Notes: generated by a model from the sequence alone, not told the origin. A stretch of DNA of 21,259 bases from an uncultured Chloroflexota bacterium (GCA_903928275.1 CAIYQJ010000245.1:1-21259), one strand, 5' to 3'; numbered from the stretch's first letter, positions 1 through 8,205 are shown. Numbers and translations: made by a program.

Positions 1-140
1 CCTGCAGGCGCCACGCACAGGACGGGGCCGGGCGGCGCGGTGGCCGCCGCGCGCTGGTCCGGGGAGAGCCGCGCCAGGCGCTCGGCCACCGCGGGGTGAG
101 ACGTGTGCTCCACCCGTCGAGCATCCCGCACGCCGCTCAT
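1..140 (-). CDS. UvrD/PcrA-type superfamily 1 DNA helicase, N-terminal fragment (cut by window start)
   Basis: The minus strand is open from an ATG at 140 to the window edge, giving 47 residues. Residues 25-42 read LSPDQRAAATAPPGPVLC, followed by VAPAG. This matches the Q-motif and lead-in to the Walker A loop of UvrD/PcrA/Rep helicases (L-N/S-P-x-Q-R-x-A, then G-P-hydrophobic-V-x-A-G-x-G). The Walker A lysine itself would lie outside the window, so ATPase competence cannot be seen. Such enzymes unwind DNA 3'-5' in excision repair and replication restart. The purine-rich stretch GAAGGG just upstream on the minus strand could serve as ribosome binding site for the ATG; in-frame GTG codons at 131 and 113 are alternative starts. 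The gene is divergent from the histidine kinase gene. Family assignment is fairly safe; the subfamily (PcrA, UvrD or an AddA/RecB-like member) is not. Confidence 0.7.
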   Translation of the reverse strand, partial: MSGVRDARRVEHTSHPAVAERLARLSPDQRAAATAPPGPVLCVAPA

Positions 141-434
141 CGGGCCCTTCGCCCATGAGCTTCGGCGCCTGCCGGGTTCGACCGCCGTCGGCCGTCCGGC
201 TTTGCCCCGGGCGGAGTACGCTGCTGTGCAGGCTCTCGGCCTGCCGTGGGGGGCGTCCGGCCTTGGCATCCGCGAGGACCGCGATGGCAGACATGACCGG
301 CGTGACGCGCGACGACGAGACCTCCCGCGCGCGCGGGGGGGGGTGCTCGATGTGGTCGGGATCCGGCTGCCACTGCGTGACGAGGGCGATGCGGCACGAC
401 CCCATGGATCCATACCCGTGAGCCGGGGCGCCCG
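141..434. other. Divergent intergenic region, no gene supported
   Basis: This 294-bp gap separates the divergent helicase and histidine kinase genes and should carry promoters for both. I could not find a convincing -35/-10 pair on either strand; TACGCT at 217-222 is the only weak -10-like hexamer, and it would leave a leader of about 200 bases for the kinase. A run of nine G residues lies at 335-343. Short open frames across the gap have no recognisable protein features and look like chance products of high GC. Confidence 0.5.
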
Positions 435-3400
435 ATGACCGAAGCTGGACGGCCACGCACGAAGAAGGCCGCGCCGGACGCGGCCGTCGGCCTGCGCGAA
501 GTGCTCGCCGCCGACGAGATGCGCAGGCAGGCCGAGGAGGCGCTGGGTGAGCGCGAGGCCATCTTCAGGAGCATCGTCGAGCAGGCGGTCGATGCCATCG
601 GCCTGGTCGATCCCGCGACGGGCCGGTTCATCGAGTTCAACGACGCGGCCTGTCGCAACCTGGGCTACAGCCGCGAGGAGTTCGCGGCGCTCACGCTCGG
701 GGACGTCGACCTCAACTGGCCCGGCGAACGCATCGTCCAGGCGCTCGCCGACCTGAAGGCCACGGGCGTGAACGTCTTCGAGACGCGTCATCGGCGCAAG
801 GACGGCGAGATCCGCGACGTGCGTGTCAGCGCGAGCATGATCGACGTCGCCGGGCGGGCCTGCTTCTCGGGGCTCTGGTCGGACATCACCGACAGCAGAC
901 GCCTGACCGAGGAGCTGGCGCGCTACCGGGAGCACCTGGAGCAGCTGGTGGTCGAGCGGACGGAGGCGCTCGGCGCGGCCAACCGCATCGCGGCGGAGCA
1001 GGTCATCGACGCGGCGCGCTCGCGGCAGAACTTCGACACGTTCTTCAACACGATCGACGACCTGCTCTTCGTGCTCGACGGGCGCGGGAACATGATCCAC
1101 GTCAACGAGACCGTCCGCCGCCGGCTGGGCTACTCGGAAGCGGAGCTCATCGGCCGGTCGGTCCTCGACGTGCACCCGCCGGAGCGGCGGGATGAGGCGG
1201 GGCGCATCGTCGCCGCGATGCTCGCCGGCGAGGCTGATGTCTGCCCGGTCCCCGTGGTCGCGCGCGACGGCACGCAGATCGCCGTGGAGACCCGCGTGGT
1301 GCCCGGGGTGTGGGATGGCGAGCCGGCCCTGTTCGGCGTCACGAAGGACGTGACGGCGCTGAAGCGCTCGGAGGAGAAGTTCCAGCGGCTGTTCCACGGC
1401 AACCCGAACCCGATGGCGGTGAGCGACCTGCCGGACCGGCGGTTCACCGATGTGAACGACGCATGGCTCGAGGTGCTCGGCTACTCCCGCGAGCAGGCCC
1501 TCGGCAGGACGAGCGAGGAGCTCGACCTCTTCCCGGATCCGGAGCAGCAGCGCGCCGTGGCGGAGGAGCTGCAGGCCACGGGCCACATCACCGATGTCGA
1601 GCTCAAGGTCCGCCGGCGCGACGACACCATCGTCGACGGCCTCTTCTCCGGCGAGATCATCGAGAGCGCGGGCCAGCAGCACTTCCTCACGGTCATGGTC
1701 GACCTGACGGAGCGCAAGGCCGCGGAGGCGGCCCTGCGGGAGAGCGAGGAGAAGTACCGGACGGTCGCGGACTTCACCTATGACTGGGAGGCGTGGAGCG
1801 CGCCCGACGGCATGTACCGGTGGGTCTCCCCCTCCTGCGAGCGGATCACCGGGCACACGGCCGCCGAGTTCCTGGCCGAGCCGACCCTCTCGATCCGGAT
1901 CGCGCATCCCGACGACCGAGCGAAGGTCGTCGAGCACTTCGGGGTGACCGCGGACGAATCCCACGGCCAGGACGAGGAGCTCGAGTACCGACTCGTGACC
2001 CCGGCCGGACAGACCCGCTGGATCAGCCACTGGTGCACGGACGTGCATGCCGCGGATGGCACGTGGCTCGGTCGCCGCGCGAGCAATCGCGACATCACCG
2101 ACCGCAAGCAGGCCGAGGAGACGCTGCGGCAGGTCTCGGCCCGCCTCTCGCTCGCGACGCGGGCGGGCGGCGTCGGCACGTGGGACCTCGATCCCGTCAC
2201 CGGCACGCTGACCTGGGACGACCAGATGTTCCGCCTCTACGGGATCACGGCGGAGCAGTTCAGCGGCGCCTACGACGCCTGGCAGGCAGGGGTCCACCCC
2301 GACGACCGGGAGCGCGGTGACGCCGAGATCAAGGCGGCGCTGCGCGGCGAGAAGGAGTTCGACACCGAGTTCCGCGTGCTCTGGCCCGACGGGACCGTCC
2401 GCGACATCCGCGCCCTCGCGCTCGTCCAGCACGACGGGTCCGGGCGAGCCGTCCGCATCATCGGCACCAACTGGGACATCACCGAGCGGAAGGCCGGCGA
2501 GGAGGCGCTCCTCCTCCAGGCCCAGAAGATGGAGACGGTGGGCCATCTCGCCGGCGGGATCGCGCACGACTTCAGCAACCTGCTCGTCGTCGTCGCGGGC
2601 AACGCGGAGATCGTGCGCGAGGAGCTGCCCCCGGACGACCCGCGGCAGGCGTCGATCGCGGAGATCGAGGAGGCGGCGCGCCGGGGTGCCGCGCTCACGC
2701 GGCAGCTGCTCGCCTTCAGCCGCCGCCAGGTCGTCCAACCCGAGGTGCTCGACCTCAACGTCGTCGTCGGCGAGATCCGGGAGATGCTGAAGTCCGTCAT
2801 CGGCGCGGGGATCGAGCTGCGGTTCGAGCCGGGCGAGCCGCTCGGCGCGGTGCGGGCGGACGCCTCCCGCCTGGGCCAGGTCCTCATGAACCTCATCGTC
2901 AACGCGCGCGACGCGATGCCCGCCGGCGGGACGATCACGATCGCCACGCGCGACGTCGTCCTCACCGACGCGGACGCCGTGCGCCACACCTCGCTCGCAC
3001 CCGGCCGCTACGTGACGCTCGCGGTCACCGACACCGGGACCGGGATGGACGCCGCGACACGGGCCCGGATCTTCGAGCCCTTCTTCACGACGAAGGCCCA
3101 GGGGTCCGGGACCGGGCTCGGGCTGGCCACCGTGCTCCGCATCGCCCAGCAGAGCGGCGGCGCCGTCGACATCGAGAGCGAGCCCGGACAGGGCTCCACC
3201 TTCACGCTCTACCTGCCGACGACCGACGTCCCGGTCCTCGCACCGGTGGCCGCCCCTGTCGCACCCCCGGAGCCCGGCGGCGAGACGATCCTCCTCGTCG
3301 ACGACGATCCCGGCGTCCGCCGGCTCACCGAGCGGATCCTCGTCGCCGCCGGCCATCCGGTGCTCACCGCCGCCGACGGCGTGGAGGCGCTCGCGCTCCT

Positions 3401-3650
3401 CGCCGCGCATCCCGCCCCGGTCCATCTCCTGCTCACGGACCTCATCCTGCCGCGGATGGGCGGCACGGAGATCGCTCGCCGCGTGGCGGAGGCCCGCCCG
3501 GGGACGCGGATCCTCCTCATGTCCGGCTACCCGGCCGACATCGTCGCCGGTGCCGGCGTGCTCCCCGCGGGCACGAACCTCGTCGAGAAGCCGTTCACCC
3601 CCGCCGAGCTCACCGCCGCGGTCCGCGAGGTGCTCGACCGGCCGGGGTGA
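435..3650 (+). CDS. Hybrid sensor histidine kinase with five PAS domains and a C-terminal receiver
   Basis: This 1071-residue protein has no transmembrane segment and is probably cytoplasmic. Five PAS/PAC sensor modules can be read at about residues 41-155, 199-310, 314-430, 440-553 and 570-690, several ending in the typical DITDR/DLTERK linker. The kinase core follows: phospho-acceptor H711 in GIAHDFSNLL, N-box N823 in NLIVNARDAM, G1 box D866 in DTGTGM and a glycine-rich G2 box from G890 (GSGTGLGLA). A receiver domain ends the protein, with acidic residues D956-D958, phospho-acceptor D1002 (LLTDLILPRMGG) and K1052 in EKPF. The HDFxNLL form of the H-box is typical of soluble multi-PAS kinases. 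No response regulator or output-domain gene is adjacent, so phosphate probably passes to an unlinked histidine phosphotransferase or regulator. The signal is unknown; PAS modules may bind haem, flavin or small ligands, but none is identifiable here. An in-frame TGA at 378 without a later start codon fixes the ATG at 435. Confidence 0.93.
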   Translation: MTEAGRPRTKKAAPDAAVGLREVLAADEMRRQAEEALGEREAIFRSIVEQAVDAIGLVDPATGRFIEFNDAACRNLGYSREEFAALTLGDVDLNWPGERIVQALADLKATGVNVFETRHRRKDGEIRDVRVSASMIDVAGRACFSGLWSDITDSRRLTEELARYREHLEQLVVERTEALGAANRIAAEQVIDAARSRQNFDTFFNTIDDLLFVLDGRGNMIHVNETVRRRLGYSEAELIGRSVLDVHPPERRDEAGRIVAAMLAGEADVCPVPVVARDGTQIAVETRVVPGVWDGEPALFGVTKDVTALKRSEEKFQRLFHGNPNPMAVSDLPDRRFTDVNDAWLEVLGYSREQALGRTSEELDLFPDPEQQRAVAEELQATGHITDVELKVRRRDDTIVDGLFSGEIIESAGQQHFLTVMVDLTERKAAEAALRESEEKYRTVADFTYDWEAWSAPDGMYRWVSPSCERITGHTAAEFLAEPTLSIRIAHPDDRAKVVEHFGVTADESHGQDEELEYRLVTPAGQTRWISHWCTDVHAADGTWLGRRASNRDITDRKQAEETLRQVSARLSLATRAGGVGTWDLDPVTGTLTWDDQMFRLYGITAEQFSGAYDAWQAGVHPDDRERGDAEIKAALRGEKEFDTEFRVLWPDGTVRDIRALALVQHDGSGRAVRIIGTNWDITERKAGEEALLLQAQKMETVGHLAGGIAHDFSNLLVVVAGNAEIVREELPPDDPRQASIAEIEEAARRGAALTRQLLAFSRRQVVQPEVLDLNVVVGEIREMLKSVIGAGIELRFEPGEPLGAVRADASRLGQVLMNLIVNARDAMPAGGTITIATRDVVLTDADAVRHTSLAPGRYVTLAVTDTGTGMDAATRARIFEPFFTTKAQGSGTGLGLATVLRIAQQSGGAVDIESEPGQGSTFTLYLPTTDVPVLAPVAAPVAPPEPGGETILLVDDDPGVRRLTERILVAAGHPVLTAADGVEALALLAAHPAPVHLLLTDLILPRMGGTEIARRVAEARPGTRILLMSGYPADIVAGAGVLPAGTNLVEKPFTPAELTAAVREVLDRPG

Positions 3651-3682
3651 AGCACCGGACGGGGCGGGCACTCCGCCTCGGC

Positions 3683-3688
3683 TACAAT
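3683..3688 (+). promoter_or_regulatory. Probable -10 element for the efp operon (TACAAT)
   Basis: TACAAT sits in the 114-bp gap between the kinase and efp genes, in the context CTACAATCGC, and is AT-rich against a GC-rich background. It would start transcription near 3695 and give a leader of about 70 bases. There is no recognisable -35 box 16-18 bases upstream. The same kind of hexamer recurs before tlyA, the M50 protease gene and ispH. Confidence 0.5.
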
Positions 3689-3764
3689 CGCACCCGATAC
3701 ACCAGGCCGCGCCGGCGCACCCCCGCCCTCCGCCCCGGCCGCCTGCAGCGGGAGCACCCTCCTC

Positions 3765-4322
3765 ATGATCTCCACCAGCGAGCTGCGCAAGGGCGTGGTC
3801 ATCGAGCTCGATGGCGAGCTCTGGCAGATCCTCGACTACCACCACATCAAGATGGGGCGCGGCTCGGCGCAGGTGCGGATCAAGTTCCGCAACGTGCGGA
3901 AGGGCTCCACCGTGGAGAGGAGCTTCCAGTCCGGCGAGCGGTGGCCGCGCGCGTCGATGGAACGCCGTCCCGCCACCTTCCTCTACCGCGACGGCGACGA
4001 GTTCCACTTCATGGACTCCGACACGTACGACCAGTTCATCCTGTCCGCCGAGCAGCTCGATGACGCGGTCAACTACCTGAAGGACGCGCTCGTGATCGAC
4101 CGCGTGAGCTACGAGGGCGAGACGATCGGCGTCGAGCTCCCGATCAACGTGGAGCTCGCGGTCACGGAGACGGAGCCGGGCTTCGCCGGGGACACGGCAT
4201 CGGGTGCCCGCAAGGGCGCGACCCTCGAGACCGGCCTCGTGGTGCAGGTCCCGCTGTTCATCGAGGTCGGGGACGTCCTGCGGGTGGACACCCGCACCGG
4301 CGAGTACCTCACGCGCGTCTGA
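3765..4322 (+). CDS. efp: Translation elongation factor P
   Basis: This 185-residue protein has the normal EF-P length and three-domain plan: an N-terminal KOW-like domain (residues 1-65), a central OB domain (about 66-127) and a C-terminal OB domain ending in the conserved DTRTGEYLTRV. EF-P enters the ribosomal E site and relieves stalling at polyproline stretches. The loop that carries the modified residue in other bacteria reads KMGRGSA, placing arginine at residue 32 where Escherichia coli has the beta-lysylated Lys34. No modification enzyme (EpmA/B, EarP, YmfI) is in the window. GGAG at 3751-3754 lies 10 bases before the ATG and supports this start. It appears to lead the efp-xseA-xseB-dxs group; xseA begins 26 bases after its stop. 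Confidence 0.97.
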   Translation: MISTSELRKGVVIELDGELWQILDYHHIKMGRGSAQVRIKFRNVRKGSTVERSFQSGERWPRASMERRPATFLYRDGDEFHFMDSDTYDQFILSAEQLDDAVNYLKDALVIDRVSYEGETIGVELPINVELAVTETEPGFAGDTASGARKGATLETGLVVQVPLFIEVGDVLRVDTRTGEYLTRV

Positions 4323-4348
4323 CGCCAGTCCGGCAACGGCTCACCGCG

Positions 4349-5692
4349 ATGGACGGCTCCGGCACGGGCGACCGCGCGATCGACGCCGCGCCCGCCGGCG
4401 TCCCGTGGGATGGACAGTCGCGGATCCTCACCGTCGGGGAGGTCACGCGGCGTCTTCGCGACGCGATCCGCGCGGACCCGGACCTCCGTGATGTCTGGGT
4501 GGAGGGCGAGGTCGGCCGCGTGACCGTGTCCGCGGCCGGGCACGCGTACTTCACGCTGAAGGATGAACGTGGCGTCCTGGAGTGCGTCGCCTTTGCGCGG
4601 GAGCTGGCGGCGTCACCGTTCGAGCCGCGAACCGGGCTCCGCGTCGTCGCGCATGGACGCATCGACGTCTACGAGCAGCAGGGCCGCGTGCAGCTGTACG
4701 TGGACGCGATCCGGCCGTCCGGGTTCGGGGACCTGGCACTCCGCTTCGAGGCGCTGAAGGCGCAGCTCGCCTCGGAGGGCCTCTTCGACGCTCGCAGCAA
4801 GCGCGCGTTGCCGACCCGGCCGGGGCGGATCGCCGTGGTGACGAGCCCGCAGGGCGCGGTCTGGCACGACATCCGGAACGTCATCGCGCGGCGCTGGCCG
4901 CTCGCCGAGCTCGTCCTGGTGCCGTGCCTCGTCCAGGGGGCTGCCGCTCCGCCAACGATCGTCGCCGCGTTCCGCGCGATCGCGGAGCTCGCCGACGGCG
5001 ACCGCCCGGCGGTCGTCCTCCTCGCTCGCGGCGGCGGCACGCTCGAGGACCTCTGGGCGTTCAACGACGAGTCGGTCGTGCGCGCCGTCGCCGCGTGCCT
5101 CGTGCCGGTCGTGAGCGGGGTGGGCCACGAGATCGACGTGACCCTGGTGGACTTCGCTGCCGACGTGCGCGCTCCGACGCCCTCGGCCGCGGCGGAGCTC
5201 GTCGTGCCGGACCGCGCCGAGATCCTCGCCGCCCTCGACGTCATCGCCGTCGGCCTGCGCAGGGCCGCACGCGGACGGATGGCGACTTCCTCCGCGGCGC
5301 TCGCCGGCGAGCGCCGGGCGCTTGTCCGGGTGGGCCCTCTCGCGCAGCTGGACTTCGCCCGCGAGCGAGCGGGCGGGCTCCTCGACCGCCTCGCAGGGGC
5401 TGCGCACGACGCCGTCGCGGGCCGGCGGGCCGTCGTCGCGCGGTCGGGGCAGTCGATGCACGGCAGCGCGCTCCGTCGCATCGCCTCCGGTCGCGCGTCG
5501 CTCGACGCTGCCGTCGCAGCGCTCGCCGCGCTGGACCCGGACGCGACGCTGGCGCGTGGCTACGCCATCGTCCGGCGGTCGCGCGACGGCCGGATCGTCC
5601 GCGACCCGGCGGACGTCGCCCCCGGAGAGCCGCTCGCGGTCCGCGTGGCCCTCGGCGCGTTCGACGCCGTGGCGGGCAGGGAGCCGGCATGA
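4349..5692 (+). CDS. xseA: Exodeoxyribonuclease VII large subunit
   Basis: This 447-residue protein is the catalytic subunit of exonuclease VII, which degrades single-stranded DNA from both ends into oligonucleotides. The N-terminal OB-fold (about residues 27-120) starts with LTVGEVTRRLRDAI and contains VWVEGEV and HAYFTLKDERG. The nuclease domain shows TSPQGAVWHDI, the glycine-rich GGGTLEDLWAFNDE from about residue 228, and GVGHEIDVTLVDFAADVRAP around H260. The C-terminus has the LARGYAIV repeat element near residue 400. Length agrees with the family (about 400-460). The stop codon overlaps the start of the next small gene as ATGA, and xseB follows, as expected for the two-subunit enzyme. 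Confidence 0.96.
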   Translation: MDGSGTGDRAIDAAPAGVPWDGQSRILTVGEVTRRLRDAIRADPDLRDVWVEGEVGRVTVSAAGHAYFTLKDERGVLECVAFARELAASPFEPRTGLRVVAHGRIDVYEQQGRVQLYVDAIRPSGFGDLALRFEALKAQLASEGLFDARSKRALPTRPGRIAVVTSPQGAVWHDIRNVIARRWPLAELVLVPCLVQGAAAPPTIVAAFRAIAELADGDRPAVVLLARGGGTLEDLWAFNDESVVRAVAACLVPVVSGVGHEIDVTLVDFAADVRAPTPSAAAELVVPDRAEILAALDVIAVGLRRAARGRMATSSAALAGERRALVRVGPLAQLDFARERAGGLLDRLAGAAHDAVAGRRAVVARSGQSMHGSALRRIASGRASLDAAVAALAALDPDATLARGYAIVRRSRDGRIVRDPADVAPGEPLAVRVALGAFDAVAGREPA

Positions 5693-5844
5693 TCATCGGT
5701 GGGTTCCTCGTCGTCGTCGCGGTCGTCGCGGTCGTCGGCGTCGCGGTCGGGGCGGCCATGGCACCATTCCTCACGCGGGTCTCGGACCGGCTCGCCTCGC
5801 ACGAGACGCAGGAGGGCACAGGGCGTGACGACGGACGTGGGTGA
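5689..5844 (+). CDS. Small single-pass membrane protein between xseA and xseB
   Basis: This 51-codon reading frame starts at an ATG that overlaps the xseA stop (ATGA). Residues 1-25 are a strongly hydrophobic Val/Ala/Gly segment (for example FLVVVAVVAVVGVAVGAAMA), long enough for one membrane span. A basic then acidic hydrophilic tail follows, rich in Arg, Asp and Glu. It ends 20 bases inside xseB and contains the xseB ribosome binding site. The hydrophobic composition and the exact start/stop overlap suggest a real gene. I do not recognise a family, and it could instead be a translated spacer that couples xseA to xseB. The long stretch of GTC codons is also what GC-rich chance frames can give, so confidence is moderate. 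Confidence 0.55.
   Translation: MIIGGFLVVVAVVAVVGVAVGAAMAPFLTRVSDRLASHETQEGTGRDDGRG
5811..5816 (+). promoter_or_regulatory. Ribosome binding site that fixes the xseB start
   Basis: GGAGGG lies 8 bases before GTG at 5825, inside the tail of the small membrane-protein gene. It is one of the strongest Shine-Dalgarno sequences in the window. It favours GTG 5825 over the upstream in-frame ATG at 5699, which would put an atypical Ser/Arg-rich extension on XseB. Confidence 0.75.
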
Positions 5845-6136
5845 GGGCACCGTGGATGCCGCGCGGGAGACGGCGATCGCGGTGTCGGACGCCGAGCCGG
5901 CCGAGGTGGCCGCGCTCTCGTTCGACGAGGCCCTCGCCGAGCTCCAGCGCACGGTGGGGGCGCTCGAGACCGGGGGCCTTCCGCTCGAGCGTACGATCGT
6001 GCTCTACGAGCGAGGGGTGGCCCTGCACGACCGCTGCGCTACGTTGCTCGGCGACGCGGAGCTCCGGATCCGCCGCCTCGCGGACGGCCCCGGCGGCCGG
6101 CCGGTCATCGCAGACGACGACGGGTCGGATGGGTAG
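5825..6136 (+). CDS. xseB: Exodeoxyribonuclease VII small subunit
   Basis: This 103-residue protein carries the compact helical XseB domain at about residues 29-85: LSFDEALAELQRTVGALE, GGLPLERTIVLYERGV and a C-terminal RIRRL. Several small subunits bind each XseA and control its activity. An acidic, Ala-rich N-terminal extension of about 27 residues makes it longer than the usual 60-85. Translation from GTG 5825 is supported by the GGAGGG site. The frame overlaps the preceding small gene by 20 bases, and dxs starts 6 bases after the TAG stop. The XseA-XseB pairing makes the assignment secure. Confidence 0.93.
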   Translation: MTTDVGEGTVDAARETAIAVSDAEPAEVAALSFDEALAELQRTVGALETGGLPLERTIVLYERGVALHDRCATLLGDAELRIRRLADGPGGRPVIADDDGSDG

Positions 6137-6142
6137 GGAAGC

Positions 6143-8179
6143 GTGACTGACGTGGCGATCCTCCCGAACCTCCATGGTCCCGGCGACCTCCGCGGCCTGA
6201 CCGACGCACAGCTGGAGCAGCTCGCGCAGGAGATCCGCGAGACGATCATCACGACCGTCGCCACCACGGGCGGCCATCTCGGGTCGTCACTCGGGGTCGT
6301 GGAGCTGACGATCGCCCTGCACCGGCTGCTCGAGTCGCCTCGCGACCGGATCGTCTGGGACACCGGCCACCAGGCTTACCCGCACAAGCTCCTCACGGGG
6401 CGGTTCGATACCTTCGGGACACTCCGGCAGCTCGGCGGCGTGGGCGGGTTCCCGCGCCGGTCGGAGTCGGAGCACGACGTGTTCGACGGCGGGCACGCCG
6501 GGACGGGGCTCTCGATCGGCGTGGGCCTCGCGGCAGCACGCGACATCCGTCACTCGCTCGAGCGCATCGCGGTGGTCGTCGGCGACGCGGCGCTCATGAG
6601 CGGGCTCTCGCTCGAGGCGCTCAACGACATCGGTCATCGGCAGACCGACATGCTCCTCGTGCTCAACGACAACGAGATGTCGATCAGCCCGACCGTGGGG
6701 GCCATGTCGCGATATCTCTCGCAGGTGAAGCTGTCGAGCACGTGGCAGCGCAGCCGCAGCCTGTGGGACCGGTCCACCGGGTCCATCCCGGTCATGGGCG
6801 GCCTCGCCCTCGAGCTCACGCAGCGGCTCCGGCAGTCGGTCGTGAACTTCGCGCAGCCGGGGCAGCTCTTCGAGGACCTCGGGATCACGTACATCGGCCT
6901 GGTGCCCGGGCACGACATCCCCACGCTGGAGCAGACCTTCCGTGCGGCTTTCGCGCTCGGAGGGCCGGTCCTCGTCCATGTCCGCACGCAGAAGGGCCGC
7001 GGCTACCATCCGGCCGAGCGCGACCAGGTCGCGTTCCACGGTGCGGCGCTGCCCCCGATCGTCGATCCGCGCGGCCTGGCCAGGTCCGGCGTGCGGTCGC
7101 GGCCGGAGCCCGCGGACGCGGCCGACGGCACCGGGGAGCCGACCGGCGCAGGCGCCGCGGTGGGAGAGCCGCAAGCTGCCGCGCCGACGGCGAACTACAC
7201 GCACTTCTTCGCCTCGGAGCTCGTCGAGCTGGCACGCGCAGACCGACGCATCGTGGGGATCACGGCCGGCATGCCCACCGGGACCGGGATGAACCGCCTC
7301 CAGGCGGAGTTCCCCGAGCGCTTCATCGACGTCGGGATCGCGGAGCAGCACGCGGTCACCCTCGCGACCGGCCTCGCGATGGGCGGGCTGCGCCCCGTGG
7401 TGGCGATCTACTCCACCTTCCTCCAGCGCGCGTTCGACCAGACGGTCCACGACGTCTGCCAGAACGACCAGCCCGTCGTCCTCGCGGTCGATCGTGCGGG
7501 CCTCGTCGGCGAAGACGGGACGAGCCACCAGGGCATGTTCACGCTGCCCGTGCAGCGCCAGCTGCCGAACCTCGTCATCGCGAGCCCGCGGGATGAGCAG
7601 GAGCTGCGGGCGCTGCTGCGGACGGCGCTCGCACAGGACCACCCGTTCGCGCTCCACTACCCGCGTGATCCGGGCTTCGGCGTGCCGGAGCGCGAGCCCG
7701 TCCCGCTCCCGATCGGGCGCGGCGAGGTCCTCCGCGAAGGCCGCGACATCCTCTTCGTGGGGTTCGGACCCATCGTCATGCGCGCGATGGAGGCGGCCGA
7801 CCTCCTCGAGGCCGAGGGCTGGTCGATCGGCGTCATCAACGCGCGGTTCGCGAAGCCGCTCGATCGGCAGCTCATCCTCGACCAGGCGCGTGGCAGGCAG
7901 CTCGTCGTCACCTTCGAGGAGAGCGTGGTCGCGGGCGGCTTCGGATCGGCCGTGCTCGAGGCGTTCGAGGAGGCGCGGTTCGTCGACGCCGCCTTCCGCG
8001 ACGTCAGCGTGCGGATCGTGGGCCTGCCCGCCGACCGGTTCGTCGAGCACGGCTCCGTCTCGGACCTGCGGCGAGTCCTGCGGCTGGACCCCCGGGGCCT
8101 CGCGGAGCAGGTCCGAGAGACGCTCGCGATGCTCCGGCTGGCGCGGGGGTCCGTCACGGCGGACGAGGCCGGCGCGTAG
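6143..8179 (+). CDS. dxs: 1-deoxy-D-xylulose-5-phosphate synthase
   Basis: This 678-residue thiamine-diphosphate (ThDP) enzyme condenses pyruvate with glyceraldehyde 3-phosphate to give DXP, the first step of the MEP isoprenoid pathway. Visible family features are H45 in GGHLGSSLG, the WDTGHQAYPHKLLTGR block, the ThDP/Mg motif around G147-D148 with N175 in LNDNEMSIS, catalytic E401 in DVGIAEQHAVT, and a C-terminal transketolase-like domain. The motif normally written GDG reads GDA here (A149). A linker rich in Ala, Gly, Pro and Glu at about residues 313-350 separates the domains and helps explain why it is longer than the E. coli enzyme (620). The GTG start at 6143 follows xseB by 6 bases with a purine-rich AGGGAAG before it. 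ispH, the last MEP step, lies 10 kb downstream. Confidence 0.96.
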   Translation: MTDVAILPNLHGPGDLRGLTDAQLEQLAQEIRETIITTVATTGGHLGSSLGVVELTIALHRLLESPRDRIVWDTGHQAYPHKLLTGRFDTFGTLRQLGGVGGFPRRSESEHDVFDGGHAGTGLSIGVGLAAARDIRHSLERIAVVVGDAALMSGLSLEALNDIGHRQTDMLLVLNDNEMSISPTVGAMSRYLSQVKLSSTWQRSRSLWDRSTGSIPVMGGLALELTQRLRQSVVNFAQPGQLFEDLGITYIGLVPGHDIPTLEQTFRAAFALGGPVLVHVRTQKGRGYHPAERDQVAFHGAALPPIVDPRGLARSGVRSRPEPADAADGTGEPTGAGAAVGEPQAAAPTANYTHFFASELVELARADRRIVGITAGMPTGTGMNRLQAEFPERFIDVGIAEQHAVTLATGLAMGGLRPVVAIYSTFLQRAFDQTVHDVCQNDQPVVLAVDRAGLVGEDGTSHQGMFTLPVQRQLPNLVIASPRDEQELRALLRTALAQDHPFALHYPRDPGFGVPEREPVPLPIGRGEVLREGRDILFVGFGPIVMRAMEAADLLEAEGWSIGVINARFAKPLDRQLILDQARGRQLVVTFEESVVAGGFGSAVLEAFEEARFVDAAFRDVSVRIVGLPADRFVEHGSVSDLRRVLRLDPRGLAEQVRETLAMLRLARGSVTADEAGA

Positions 8180-8205
8180 CGACCTTCGCGGCCGCCGCCG
8201 GTCGC
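8179..8205 (+). terminator. Weak stem-loop after dxs
   Basis: GCGACC (8179-8184) can pair with GGTCGC (8200-8205) around a 15-base loop, immediately after the dxs stop. There is no T-run. It may mark the end of the efp-dxs transcript, but in DNA this GC-rich such stems arise often by chance. Confidence 0.22.

Noticed and set aside
335..343. Run of nine G residues as a possible phase-variation tract
   Set aside because: It lies outside any supported gene and without a defined promoter beside it; one G-run in GC-rich DNA is weak evidence.
155..421. 88-codon + strand frame in the divergent gap before the kinase gene
   Set aside because: The Arg/Ser/Cys-rich product has no motif, there is no good ribosome binding site, and overlapping alternative frames are equally open.
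6287..8050. Minus-strand open frame of 587 codons opposite dxs
   Set aside because: Composition is Arg/Glu/Val/Asp repeats typical of the reverse of a GC-rich gene, and dxs on the + strand is certain.
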